Shown piece by piece: positions 54,073-63,772 of a stretch of DNA of 64,000 nucleotides. Made by a program: the position numbers and the translations under genes. The notes under the pieces are model-generated. The model had not been told where the DNA came from. It ran no database searches and was given only the letters and a program-made list of their open reading frames with translations. The DNA is from Methanobacterium_D sp040373355 (GTDB taxonomy: Archaea; Methanobacteriota; Methanobacteria; Methanobacteriales; Methanobacteriaceae). The stretch's first letter is position 1. Each line of letters opens with the position of its first letter. The stretch lies in assembly GCF_047495555.1 (NCBI RefSeq), contig NZ_CP166866.1:1400001-1464000 (forward strand), in the 5' to 3' direction.

Positions 54073-54303
54073 TTAAGTTTTAAGCTGAATATATAAGATT
54101 TTAGTCCCTTTGATAAATTCCATGCCCGCTTCAGTTTCAATGGCTACATTAAGATAATTATCTATTGCTAAAAGCTTACCCTCTTTGGTTTCAGTATTTT
54201 TTTGTAGCACATTTACATCTTTATTTTGAAATTGTCTAAGCTGTCTGTGAAGCTGACTTTCCTGTTTATCTTCTGATCTGGCGGCTATTATTTTTCCTTT
54301 CAT
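54073..54303 (-). CDS. LSm/Sm-like RNA-binding protein
   Basis: A 76-residue protein. The Sm1-like part KDVNVLQKNTETKEGKLLAI is followed by DNYLNVAIET and the Sm2-like FIKGTKILYIQL, which fit an Sm fold. An N-terminal helix (SQLHRQLRQFQNKD) precedes them. Archaeal Sm proteins form rings that bind U-rich RNA. The N-terminal helix is longer than in the standard SmAP1, so this may be a second type. It is a single gene downstream of HMG-CoA synthase on the same strand. Confidence 0.7.
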   Translation of the reverse strand: MKGKIIAARSEDKQESQLHRQLRQFQNKDVNVLQKNTETKEGKLLAIDNYLNVAIETEAGMEFIKGTKILYIQLKT

Positions 54304-54546
54304 ATTATCATCTCTTTAAAATAATTAGAAGTATTAATGCTTGAATTTGTTCTCCGTATTATATAATTGTTTTTCTATTTTAATATGTAAATACCCATTA
54401 ATTTATTTAATAAATTACCATTACATATTCAGATAAAATGTTTATAATTTTTTGATTTTAAAGTGCTGACACTTTCCAAATTATTGAGATTTTTTCGGAC
54501 TTTCTTCACCATTAAGGTTTATATAGCTTCTCTAAATGATTTCCTT

Positions 54547-56652
54547 CTATTTTTCTATATTTAAATTATTTAAAAAAGTATCAAGGTCATTTGTTGGATT
54601 TTTACAGCTTCCTTCTGAGCAAACATAAGCAGTAGCCTTATTATTCTCTATTTTTTTAGATTCAGCTGAAGGAATAGCGTCTATTAGTTCAGAAACATTA
54701 TCCTCAGAGCGTAAAATAAGGGTCTTGTTAGGAATATAATTATTCCAAACAGTCTCAACTAAAGATTTTGTTTCATTTTCTTCTTTATTTCCAGCAATTA
54801 CTATTTCATAGGATGGCCCAACTCTAAAATCGAGACCACAAAGAAAACCTGTAAAACCTGATGGCGTATTCTTGATTGTTTTGGAGAATGCTTTTTCTAG
54901 TTGTAGTGCCTTATCTTTAAATTCTTTATTTTCAGTTAGCTGCGCAATCTTGAGTAAGTTAAGATATTGGATTGAATTTCCAGATGGAATTGCTCCATCA
55001 TAGATTTCTTTTTTCCTTAAAAGGACATCTTCTGCATAATCTGGAGTAAAATAAAATCCACCATCTTCATTATCCCAGAAATGTTTAAGTAATGTTTCAT
55101 TGAGTGATAAAGCGGATTTTAAATATTTTAAGTCAAATGAGGCTTCATAAAGCTCTAGAAGACCATAAATCATGAACGCATAATCATCAAGATGTCCTTT
55201 AATTGCAGATTCTCCTTCTCTAAAGCGGTGCATTAAATGATTATCTTTACACATAGAATTTATAATGAAATCTGCCGCATTTTTCGCTGATTTTAATAAA
55301 GTCTCTTCATTTAATACTTCTGCTCCTTTAGCAAGTGATGCTATCATGAGACCATTCCAGTCTGTAAGTATTTTATCGTCTTTATGAGGATGAACACGTT
55401 TTTCACGATGTTCAAATAGATTTTTCCTTATTTCTTCCATTTTTTCTTCTAAATTTTCCTCTGAAATATGAGATATTTCGGCTATATCTTCAATAGAATT
55501 TTGAAGATGCAATATATTTGCTCCTGTTTCCTCACCAGTGGCTTCCTCAAGGAAATTTCCTTGCTCGGTTATATTATAAACTCTTAAGGCAAGTTTGCCA
55601 TCATCTGGACCAAGAACGTTCATTATTTCATCTTTTGTCCAGACATAAAATTTTCCTTCTACTCCTTCGCTATCTGCATCTTCTGCAGAATAAAATCCTC
55701 CTTCTGATGACTGCATATCTCTAATTACATATTCAAAAATTTCTAATGCAATATTCTTATATCTTTCATTTTTTGTTGCTTGGAATGTTTCAACATAAGC
55801 CATTGAAATCATGGCCTGATCATAAAGCATTTTTTCAAAGTGCGGGACTAACCATTCTTGATCTACACTATATCGATGAAATCCAAAACCTATATGATCA
55901 TATATTCCTCCGTTACGCATTGAATCAAGAGTTTCAGTTATCATGCTTAATGGAAATTTTAGTCCAGAACGTTTCCAGTAACGTAATAAAAATAGAAGGT
56001 TATGTGATGATGGAAATTTTGGTGCTTTTCCAAATCCTCCGTAAACGCCATCGAAATTCCCTAAAAGAACTTCATAACATTCATCAAGTATATCTACACT
56101 TAATTCATCTCCTGAAGAGGTTTCAGATACCTGCTTAAGTGCATTTAAGATACTATCTGTTGATTTAGTGATTTCATCCTGTTTTGTATTCCATGCTTCT
56201 TTAACGCTGTTTATAATATCTTTAAGTCCGGGTCTTCCGTATCCGCTTTCAGGGGCAAAATAGGTTCCTGCAAAGAATGGTTCTTTATTAGGGGTCATGA
56301 TAATGGTTAATGGCCATCCCCCACTTCCAGTCATTAACTGGCAAACAGCCATATAAATATTGTCAAGATCAGGTCTTTCTTCACGGTCAACTTTTATTGA
56401 AACAAATGTATCGTTCATTAATTTCCCGATTTCAGGGTCTTCAAATGATTCATGTGCCATAACATGGCACCAGTGGCATGTTGAATATCCTATAGATAAA
56501 AATATGGGCTTGTTTTGTTCTTTAGCTTTCTGGAATGCTTCATCACTCCAAGGGTACCAGTCAACAGGATTATTTACATGTTGAATTAAGTAAGGGCTTT
56601 TTTCATTTGCAAGGTGGTTTTTATATTTTGGATTATCATTTCCAGAACTCAT
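54547..56652 (-). CDS. DUF255 thioredoxin-domain protein (YyaL/SSP411 type)
   Basis: A 701-residue protein. The N-terminal thioredoxin-like part has NEKSPYLIQHVNNPVDWYPW and the GYSTCHWCHVMAHESFED motif with CHWC. The remainder is an (alpha/alpha)6 barrel like that of glycan or epimerase enzymes (FHRYSVDQEWLVPHFEKMLY, KILTDWNGLMIASLAKGAEV). Relatives in bacteria and animals have no clearly defined reaction. It is a single leftward gene. AGGGAG precedes the ATG. Confidence 0.9.
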   Translation of the reverse strand: MSSGNDNPKYKNHLANEKSPYLIQHVNNPVDWYPWSDEAFQKAKEQNKPIFLSIGYSTCHWCHVMAHESFEDPEIGKLMNDTFVSIKVDREERPDLDNIYMAVCQLMTGSGGWPLTIIMTPNKEPFFAGTYFAPESGYGRPGLKDIINSVKEAWNTKQDEITKSTDSILNALKQVSETSSGDELSVDILDECYEVLLGNFDGVYGGFGKAPKFPSSHNLLFLLRYWKRSGLKFPLSMITETLDSMRNGGIYDHIGFGFHRYSVDQEWLVPHFEKMLYDQAMISMAYVETFQATKNERYKNIALEIFEYVIRDMQSSEGGFYSAEDADSEGVEGKFYVWTKDEIMNVLGPDDGKLALRVYNITEQGNFLEEATGEETGANILHLQNSIEDIAEISHISEENLEEKMEEIRKNLFEHREKRVHPHKDDKILTDWNGLMIASLAKGAEVLNEETLLKSAKNAADFIINSMCKDNHLMHRFREGESAIKGHLDDYAFMIYGLLELYEASFDLKYLKSALSLNETLLKHFWDNEDGGFYFTPDYAEDVLLRKKEIYDGAIPSGNSIQYLNLLKIAQLTENKEFKDKALQLEKAFSKTIKNTPSGFTGFLCGLDFRVGPSYEIVIAGNKEENETKSLVETVWNNYIPNKTLILRSEDNVSELIDAIPSAESKKIENNKATAYVCSEGSCKNPTNDLDTFLNNLNIEK

Positions 56653-57025
56653 ATCTACACTCCCTGGCCATTTATAATTTTTAAAGCTTAATTTTAAATA
56701 TAAAGTTAAATTAATAGTATATCATTATATAGTAGATATAAAAGGTTCATTGGTTTAAAAAAGAATCTTTGTATATTAAAACAGTGTAAACAGAGAAATT
56801 AATCGATGTTTCATTGAATTTATAGAATCTTTAATATAATTTATAATTAAAATCATATATTTTTTGTGAGGCAATTTTTAAGCAAATTAATATATGAAAT
56901 AAATCTAAGATTATTTTGAAATTAAAAATATGATATGATGAGTATATTCAGAATAAATTCGTCTTTAAATATTATTAGATATTAAAAATTAAATTTAAAC
57001 GACCTATTAAGAGTTGGTGACTTAA
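56653..57025. other. Intergenic region with connectase promoter
   Basis: About 370 bp between divergent genes, AT-rich. TTTAAATA at 56964-56971 is a good box A for the rightward gene, with a predicted start near 56995 and GGTGA before the ATG. No other structure is clear. Confidence 0.5.
56964..56971 (+). promoter_or_regulatory. TATA box of the connectase operon
   Basis: TTTAAATA, a match to the archaeal box A, 54 bases before the start codon. It would give a leader of about 30 bases containing the GGTGA SD (57016-57020). Confidence 0.55.
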
Positions 57026-57955
57026 ATGAGCCTTATAATGTCATATGTTGGAAGAAATGGATGCGTAATGGCAGGAGATAAACGTAGGATTGGTTTTCTT
57101 GGAGATAAAGAAAATAGAGAAAAGCTTGAAAAACTTCTTTATGCTGGAGCTATTATAACTGATAAAGAGTTGATTATAATATCAAAAGATCTAGGAATAA
57201 CTCTAAATATTTCAGATGAGGCTGAAAAAGTTCGTGAAATTGGCGATGTTCTTGTAGGTGAAGTAAGGTTTAAAACACCATTTGAAACAAAGAGGAAAAG
57301 GATATATGGAACTACAAATGGCTACGTTATTACAGAACTTATAGGCTCAAATATAGAAAAATATGAAGATGGAGATAGTTCTATAGTAGTATTTGGTAAT
57401 AAAATAACCAAAGCAAAGGCAAATGAACTTATTCAAAAAAACTGGAAATCCAAGGCAAGTCTTCAAAATGTTTCTCAAGTATTTAAAATTGTTATGGAAG
57501 AAATATCTAAGATTACACCCTCTGTAAGTAAAGAATATGATATTTACACTAAAGAAATCAAACTGGATAAAAATGAAGCTAAAAATCTTCTAATGGAAAC
57601 TATAGTAAAAGATGTTAAGGAACTTCAAGAGATGAGGGAAGGACTAAGGAAACAGCTTGATGAAGCAGCTAAATCAATAGAAATGGCATCAAAAATAGTC
57701 CTTGAAGGCGAAGTTGGAATGGTAAAGAGTATTGAAAAAGACAGTCTTAAAATACTCTTAAAAGAAGGTATTCAAGCACTTGATATGGAATGGAATACTG
57801 TAGCTGATTCTGGTACCCTTATTGAAATGAATATTGATGATCCTTCTAGTGTTAGAATTGGAGATATGGCTGTAATTGAAAATGAGAATTTATGCATTAA
57901 AAGAACTGGATCAAATCTTCAATGCAATGTAATATTATGTAGAACCGATAAATAG
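57026..57955 (+). CDS. Connectase (DUF2121), proteasome-related protein ligase
   Basis: A 309-residue DUF2121 protein. This family was shown to contain connectase, a proteasome-beta homologue of methanogens that cleaves and re-joins peptide bonds at a KDPGA-type site in the methyltransferase subunit MtrA. The N-terminus SLIMSYVGRNGCVMAGDKRR matches the family start, and after loss of Met a Ser would be the nucleophile, as in Ntn hydrolases. Further family patterns are VLVGEVRF and SSIVVFGNKITK. The C-terminal part (about 190 on) is a coiled coil and a small barrel. A MBL-fold gene follows 25 bp on. Confidence 0.82.
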   Translation: MSLIMSYVGRNGCVMAGDKRRIGFLGDKENREKLEKLLYAGAIITDKELIIISKDLGITLNISDEAEKVREIGDVLVGEVRFKTPFETKRKRIYGTTNGYVITELIGSNIEKYEDGDSSIVVFGNKITKAKANELIQKNWKSKASLQNVSQVFKIVMEEISKITPSVSKEYDIYTKEIKLDKNEAKNLLMETIVKDVKELQEMREGLRKQLDEAAKSIEMASKIVLEGEVGMVKSIEKDSLKILLKEGIQALDMEWNTVADSGTLIEMNIDDPSSVRIGDMAVIENENLCIKRTGSNLQCNVILCRTDK

Positions 57956-57980
57956 AATTCATTAATTAAAAGGTGAATAA

Positions 57981-58791
<811 letters not shown>

Positions 58792-58795
58792 TTAC

Positions 58796-59887
58796 TCATA
58801 ATCTACAGGAATTTATAAGACCACTTCTGATCAAATGATCAGCAACTATCATAGCTACAGATGATTCTGCAACTGTTGTTACTCGAGGACAGATACAGGG
58901 ATCGTGTCTTCCTTTAATTTCTATTTTAGTATCCTCTTTTTTGTTAATATCTACTGTTTCTTGAGTCAAAGAAATAGAAGGAGTTGGTTTAACAGCCATT
59001 CTTACTATTATGGGCATTCCATTGGATATTCCTCCAAGAATTCCTCCAGAGTTATTTGTTTTTGTCTTAATTCCTTCATTATTTATATAAAATTCGTCAT
59101 TCATTTCGGAACCTTTTAAACTTGAAGATTCAAATCCAGCACCAATTTCGACTCCTTTAACCGATCCAATTCCCATTAAAACTTTAGCTATATCTGCATC
59201 TAATTTATCGAAAACAGGCTCTCCTAATCCTGAGGGTACGTTTAATATAATTGTTTCAACAATTCCCCCAACAGAATCTCCTTTTGATTTAAAGTCAAGA
59301 ATTAATTCTTCCATTTTTCCTGCAGCTTCTAAATCGGCACATCTAACAGCATTTGAGTTAACATTGTCTTCAATTTGCGCAATTTCTACTTTTTTTGCCT
59401 CAATGTTGCCTATTTTAGTTACATGGGAAATTACTTTAATATTCTTTGTTTCAAGAAGCTTTTTAGCGATAGCTCCACCTATAACATGGCCTATCGTGGT
59501 TCGTCCACTTGCTCTGCCTCCTCCCCTGTAATCATAATGTTCATATTTAGCTTCCCAGCAGTAATCAGCATGCCCTGGCCTTGGCTTACCGCGAAGAGCA
59601 GCATAAGCAGATGAATCCATGTCTTTATTATATACAACTGCTGCAATAGGAGTACCATCGGTTTTACTTTCAAAAATTCCAGATAAAATTTGTACTTGGT
59701 CTGTTTCACCCCTAGAAGTTGTAACTTTACTTGTTCCTGGTTTTCTTTTATCAAGTTCTATTTGAATATCTTCTTCAGCTAATTCAAGCCCTGCAGGGCA
59801 TCCGTCAATTACTGCTCCAAGTGCATTACCATGGCTTGAGCCGAAAGTTGTTATTTTAAACATTTTGCCTATTGTATTTCCTGACAT
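58796..59887 (-). CDS. aroC: Chorismate synthase
   Basis: A 363-residue chorismate synthase, which uses reduced FMN to make chorismate from EPSP, the substrate of the chorismate mutase at 37.2 kb. Signatures: MSGNTIGKMFKITTFGSSHG, RPGHADYCWEAKYEHYDYRG, RASGRTTIGHVIGGAIAKKL and PCICPRVTTVAESSVAMIVA. The length is normal. It converges with the MBL-fold gene, four bases apart. Confidence 0.95.
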   Translation of the reverse strand: MSGNTIGKMFKITTFGSSHGNALGAVIDGCPAGLELAEEDIQIELDKRKPGTSKVTTSRGETDQVQILSGIFESKTDGTPIAAVVYNKDMDSSAYAALRGKPRPGHADYCWEAKYEHYDYRGGGRASGRTTIGHVIGGAIAKKLLETKNIKVISHVTKIGNIEAKKVEIAQIEDNVNSNAVRCADLEAAGKMEELILDFKSKGDSVGGIVETIILNVPSGLGEPVFDKLDADIAKVLMGIGSVKGVEIGAGFESSSLKGSEMNDEFYINNEGIKTKTNNSGGILGGISNGMPIIVRMAVKPTPSISLTQETVDINKKEDTKIEIKGRHDPCICPRVTTVAESSVAMIVADHLIRSGLINSCRL

Positions 59888-59940
59888 GGATTATCTCCGA
59901 TAAAAATTATATCTTGATATAAGTATATTTAGAATCTAAA

Positions 59941-60437
59941 TTATATTCTTTTTATGAATCCTGTTTTTTCTCCCCTATCAAATCCTGCATTTTCATAAAA
60001 TCGGAAAATATGTTCTTCTTTTTTACTTGTTAGAAGCATGACTTTATAACAATTTTTTTGCTTGCAAATATCAACTGCTATCAAAATTCTAAGAATTTTG
60101 ATGCCCCAAAATCATAGATTTTGAGGGCTTTATCTAATACAGCAGTCCCATATCCTTTTTTCTGATAATCTAGATGTGTAACAACATTTTCTATTAGTCC
60201 ATAAGGTCTCGCTGACCTTGTCATGTTTTTAATAACTGCCAGAGTACACGATGAAACAATTTTTCCATCTTCTTCAATTACAAGGTAAAATAAATTAGGA
60301 TCAGACAATATTTCGTTTCAATGTTCTTTTACACGATGATCTATGTCTAATTCAAGATCATCGGGAATTAGATATTTATAAAGCGATAATAATGATTCAA
60401 GTTCGTCCTGCTTTATTAAACGTACTTTATCTACCAT
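59941..60437 (-). pseudogene. GNAT acetyltransferase pseudogene with palindrome insertion
   Basis: A broken GNAT gene of about 150 codons. It begins MVDKVRLIKQDELESLLSLY, has an in-frame TGA where VKEHWNEIL would be expected (TGG to TGA), reads on through ENVVTHLDYQKKGYGTAVLD, and then is interrupted by about 40 bp. This insert is two palindromes: GCCCTCAAAATC/GATTTTGGGGC and ATCAAAATTC/GAATTTTGAT (on this strand). Beyond it the original frame resumes as IAVDICKQKNCYKVMLLTSK and RFYENAGFDRGEKTGFIKRI. The acetyl-CoA loop QKKGYGTA survives. Confidence 0.8.
60078..60130. repeat. Two palindromes inserted in GNAT gene (array 3)
   Basis: ATCAAAATTC/GAATTTTGAT (60079-60101) and GCCCCAAAATC/GATTTTGAGGGC (60102-60127) side by side. 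They have the same AAAATC/GATTTT arms as arrays 1 and 2 and interrupt the GNAT reading frame. Confidence 0.7.
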
Positions 60438-60445
60438 TTTAACAC

Positions 60446-60955
60446 TTATTCTTTGATTTTTGCATATAATGCTGTGTTATATATTTCATCATATTTTATA
60501 ATGCTATTTCTTAAAATACCTTCAAGAATAAAACCATTCTTCTCAAGAATTCTCCTTGATCCAATATTCTGCTCTAAAGGTGTAGCAAATATTCTTTTAA
60601 GATCAAGTTTGTTGAAACCATATTCTACTATACCATTTAATGCAGAAGATGCAATTCCTTTTCCCCAATATTCTTCACCTAACCAGTAGCCAACTTCTGC
60701 AGAAATTCTTTCTATATCCTCACCAACAGTAAGCCCTATTCCACCCACTGCTTTATCATCAATAGTTATAGCAAAAAAGTAAGGATTGTTCAATGCAATT
60801 TTTAGCCATTCTTTACCATGTGTAATTGTATATGGAAAGGGAAAGCCATCACGTAAATTTTTTGCTATTTCAATATTATTTGCATTTTTAACCAGACTTT
60901 CAAGGTCAGATGTTTCCCAATTTCTTAAAATACAATTTTCACATTTGATTATCAT
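60446..60955 (-). CDS. GNAT family N-acetyltransferase (RimJ/RimL type)
   Basis: A 169-residue acetyltransferase of the RimJ/RimL/SpeG-like group. It starts IKCENCILRNWETSDLESLV, carries the acetyl-CoA site YWLGEEYWGKGIASSALNGI, and ends with the typical NIGSRRILEKNGFILEGILR. Such enzymes acetylate ribosomal protein N-termini or small amines and antibiotics; the substrate here is unknown. It sits eight bases upstream of the broken GNAT gene on the same strand. Confidence 0.87.
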   Translation of the reverse strand: MIIKCENCILRNWETSDLESLVKNANNIEIAKNLRDGFPFPYTITHGKEWLKIALNNPYFFAITIDDKAVGGIGLTVGEDIERISAEVGYWLGEEYWGKGIASSALNGIVEYGFNKLDLKRIFATPLEQNIGSRRILEKNGFILEGILRNSIIKYDEIYNTALYAKIKE

Positions 60956-60984
60956 TATTACTCCTCTTCATACCCTAAAAATGA

Positions 60985-61368
60985 TTAATTTATATCTTCA
61001 ATAGAAATTACTTTTCCATCCTTGAATTTAAAAACTGATTTATTCTCTAATTTAATTAAATCATACTTCTTAAGCTCTTCTGAGACATCTAAAGCTAGAA
61101 CACCTTTAAAACTGACTTTATTTTCTACAGTATTTCCTTCAAATTTTTGTTCTAATATTTTCATTTCTCTCTTTTTAAACAAAGCAAATGCTTGTGTTAT
61201 TTGGTCCTTAAAAGCATTTCTTCCGTTTAACTCGAGAGTAACTTCTCCATTTGCAATATTTCTAAATATCATATCTCTATGAAGATGTCTAACCATTCCT
61301 GCAGCGTCAAATTCATTGTAAGCTTTGATGTATCCCTCAATGATTTTTTTCATTAGTTTTTCTTTCAT
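60985..61368 (-). CDS. NTF2-like (SnoaL) family protein
   Basis: A 127-residue protein with the NTF2-like pattern: IEGYIKAYNEFDAAGMVRHL, HRDMIFRNIANGEVTLELNG, then four to five strands ending FKFKDGKVISIEDIN. Family members are small cone-shaped folds that act as isomerases, hydratases or binding proteins. The ligand is not predictable. It is the most upstream of three leftward genes, so it may be co-transcribed with the two GNAT genes. Confidence 0.78.
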   Translation of the reverse strand: MKEKLMKKIIEGYIKAYNEFDAAGMVRHLHRDMIFRNIANGEVTLELNGRNAFKDQITQAFALFKKREMKILEQKFEGNTVENKVSFKGVLALDVSEELKKYDLIKLENKSVFKFKDGKVISIEDIN

Positions 61369-61493
61369 CTAATCCCTCGGTATGTCTAATATTTTTACAA
61401 ATAAAAATGATTGACTTATAAGAATATTTTAATATAGTGTGTTTAAGTTAATCTATAATTTAATATTTAAAAATAATTAGATTTGGTGAGAAG

Positions 61494-62192
61494 ATGCAGA
61501 ATATCATAATTGAAATATATGAAAAACTTTATTCATCTTACGGCCCACAGGGATGGTGGCCTCTGATTAATTTAGATAGCTACAATCCAAATAAAACAGG
61601 TGCGGTTAGAGGGTATCATCCCGAAAATTATGATCTTCCAAGAAAAAGAAATGATATTTATGAGATAATTCTCGGTGCAATTTTGACCCAGAATACATCC
61701 TGGCTACAAGCTGAAGCAGCACTATTTAATTTAAATGAATTAAATGTAATAGAGCCTGAAAAATTAATGCACATTCCTTATGAAACATTAAAATCTGCAA
61801 TCAGATGTGCTGGATTTTTAAACCAAAAATCAATATATTTGAGGGAAATTACAAAATTCTTTATTGATTTAAATGGAAGAATTCCTACAAGAAAAGAACT
61901 TTTAGCGGTTAAAGGAGTGGGAAATGAAACAGCTGATTCAATTCTGTTATATGCTTATAAACAGCCTGAATTTGTTGTTGATGCTTATACAAAACGTATA
62001 TTTTCACATTTAGGTATCGTAGAAGAAAATATAAAATATATGGATTTAAAAAAATTGTTTGAGTCAAATTTACCCAGAAAATTGCCGGTTTATAATGAAT
62101 ATCATGCTTTAATAGTTGAGCATGCAAAAAGATATTACAATAAAAAGCCATATGGATTAAATGATCCTCTAAAAGAGGTTTTAAGGGTATAA
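61494..62192 (+). CDS. MagIII-like DNA glycosylase (endonuclease III family)
   Basis: A 232-residue HhH-GPD protein. The hairpin and catalytic region is VKGVGNETADSILLYAY followed by VVDAYTKRI with the catalytic Asp. The Lys of endonuclease III is replaced by Glu, and the four Cys of the 4Fe-4S cluster near the C-terminus are absent (HAKRYYNKKPYGLNDPL). This pattern fits 3-methyladenine glycosylase MagIII of Helicobacter rather than Nth or MutY. It would remove alkylated bases. It lies alone with GGTGAG before ATG 61494. Confidence 0.8.
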   Translation: MQNIIIEIYEKLYSSYGPQGWWPLINLDSYNPNKTGAVRGYHPENYDLPRKRNDIYEIILGAILTQNTSWLQAEAALFNLNELNVIEPEKLMHIPYETLKSAIRCAGFLNQKSIYLREITKFFIDLNGRIPTRKELLAVKGVGNETADSILLYAYKQPEFVVDAYTKRIFSHLGIVEENIKYMDLKKLFESNLPRKLPVYNEYHALIVEHAKRYYNKKPYGLNDPLKEVLRV

Positions 62193-62252
62193 ATTCTTTT
62201 CAGTGATTTATATTAAATACATGAATAATCTAACCCCTATAGAAACATATAT

Positions 62253-62591
62253 TCATTCTAAGCTATTCAACTTCTTTGTTTTGTAAATAATAAATGCTCC
62301 AACTGCAAAATTAGCAATTGCAATCAAAATTAATTCAATTCCTTTTGCAGCGCCTTCTGTAAGTCCAATATTAATCAAACCAGTTGCACCTAATAATTGA
62401 AGTAATGCTAAAATCCATAAAACAACTCCTAGAGCATATATTGCTATGAAATTTCGAGAAAAATAAATTAATACTGCAAAGATAATGAAAATTGTTCCAA
62501 ATATGGCAGATGAAAATAAGAGGTTTAAAATTCCCCATATTGCTACAAGAATAGTAAGTCTTCTAATCCATTTTTGTCTTTTTTCATTCAA
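62253..62591 (-). CDS. Small four-helix membrane protein
   Basis: A 112-residue protein with four hydrophobic helices (RLTILVAIWGILNLLFSSAI, IIFAVLIYFSRNFIAIYALG, VVLWILALLQLLGATGLINI, LILIAIANFAVGAFIIYKTK). It has no name or family that I recognise, and no charged residues in the helices. It stands alone between rightward genes. It may be an integral membrane protein of the DUF-type. Confidence 0.6.
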   Translation of the reverse strand: MNEKRQKWIRRLTILVAIWGILNLLFSSAIFGTIFIIFAVLIYFSRNFIAIYALGVVLWILALLQLLGATGLINIGLTEGAAKGIELILIAIANFAVGAFIIYKTKKLNSLE

Positions 62592-62875
62592 GGTATTATT
62601 CTCCTATTAATTAATTTATTAAGGGATATTAATAAACTTTATGAACATGTTAAATAAAATTAAATTATTAAAAGCTCATTAATTTTGATATTAATGAGTC
62701 TTTTTACCATAAAAATAAGTATATCAATTCATAATACAATAGAAAGAAATAAAATTAAAATAAATGATATTTACTAGTTTAGGAATCTCTTTATTAATTT
62801 CTCTAAGTTACCTAATCAATAAATTCTGAATAATACTTGTCGAAAATGTAGTTATAAGTTAATCTGGAGAATAAA

Positions 62876-63721
62876 ATGTCTAGAAATAAATTTTCAGAGT
62901 TCAGTGTCAAAATAATTAAATTAACCTTTAATTCTCGATTTATTCTTGCTAAAACTTGTAAAAAAGTACCTCCACTTGGAAAAATTGTGGATAAACTCTT
63001 CTTTGAAGGTGATGATATACAGGTTATTCCAAGGGATAGTTCAATTCAAGAAATAAAAATAAATACAGATATTGAAGTGCCAAAAGATACGATGCTTCCT
63101 AGTCAGGTACTTAAAGAAATGATAAGAAAATCTAAATATCATTTTATAATGAATAACTGTATTTGCAGGGTTTCGAATGATTGTAAGGACTATCCTCAAG
63201 ATTTAGGGTGTTTATTTTTAGGTAAAGGATCTAAAAGAATTTCAACTAAATTAGGAAGAGTGGTTTCAAAAGATGAAGCTCTGGAATATGTTGATAAATG
63301 TGGAAAAGCAGGATTAGTAAATATTATTGGTAGGAACAAAATTGACAGCGTTTGGCTTAATACAGGGCCTAAAGAAGAACTTCTTTCCATATGTGGCTGC
63401 TGTCCTTGCTGCTGTTTGTGGAAAATGACTACAGATCTTCCTGAAAATATTGGAAAAAGCTTTTCTAAAATGATTGGTATTGAAATAGAGTTTAATGAAG
63501 AGATCTGTATTGGTTGTGGAATTTGCTCAGAAAGTATTTGCTTTTTAGAAGCCATTAGTATTCAAAATGGAAAAGCAAAAATAAATATGGAAAAATGTCG
63601 TGTATGTGGTAGATGTGCTGAAATTTGCCCGAAAGGTGCAATAAGTATAAAAATGATTAATGATGCAGTAGAGCGTTCAATTGAACATATTCTGCCATTA
63701 GTAGATGTAGAATCTGAATAA
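62876..63721 (+). CDS. 4Fe-4S binding protein with cysteine-rich domain
   Basis: A 281-residue protein. The first half carries NNCICRVSNDCKDYPQDLGC, the central part SICGCCPCCCLWKM, and the C-terminus two ferredoxin motifs, CIGCGICSESICF and CRVCGRCAEICP. The pattern is that of a ferredoxin-linked redox protein found in anaerobes; the exact role is unknown. A SD (TGGAGA) precedes the ATG at 62876. A histidine kinase fragment converges from the other strand. Confidence 0.8.
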   Translation: MSRNKFSEFSVKIIKLTFNSRFILAKTCKKVPPLGKIVDKLFFEGDDIQVIPRDSSIQEIKINTDIEVPKDTMLPSQVLKEMIRKSKYHFIMNNCICRVSNDCKDYPQDLGCLFLGKGSKRISTKLGRVVSKDEALEYVDKCGKAGLVNIIGRNKIDSVWLNTGPKEELLSICGCCPCCCLWKMTTDLPENIGKSFSKMIGIEIEFNEEICIGCGICSESICFLEAISIQNGKAKINMEKCRVCGRCAEICPKGAISIKMINDAVERSIEHILPLVDVESE

Positions 63722-63772
63722 CTCTTTAATTATGTGTAAATATATGCTCTAGAAAAGCCTTTAATTATTAAT

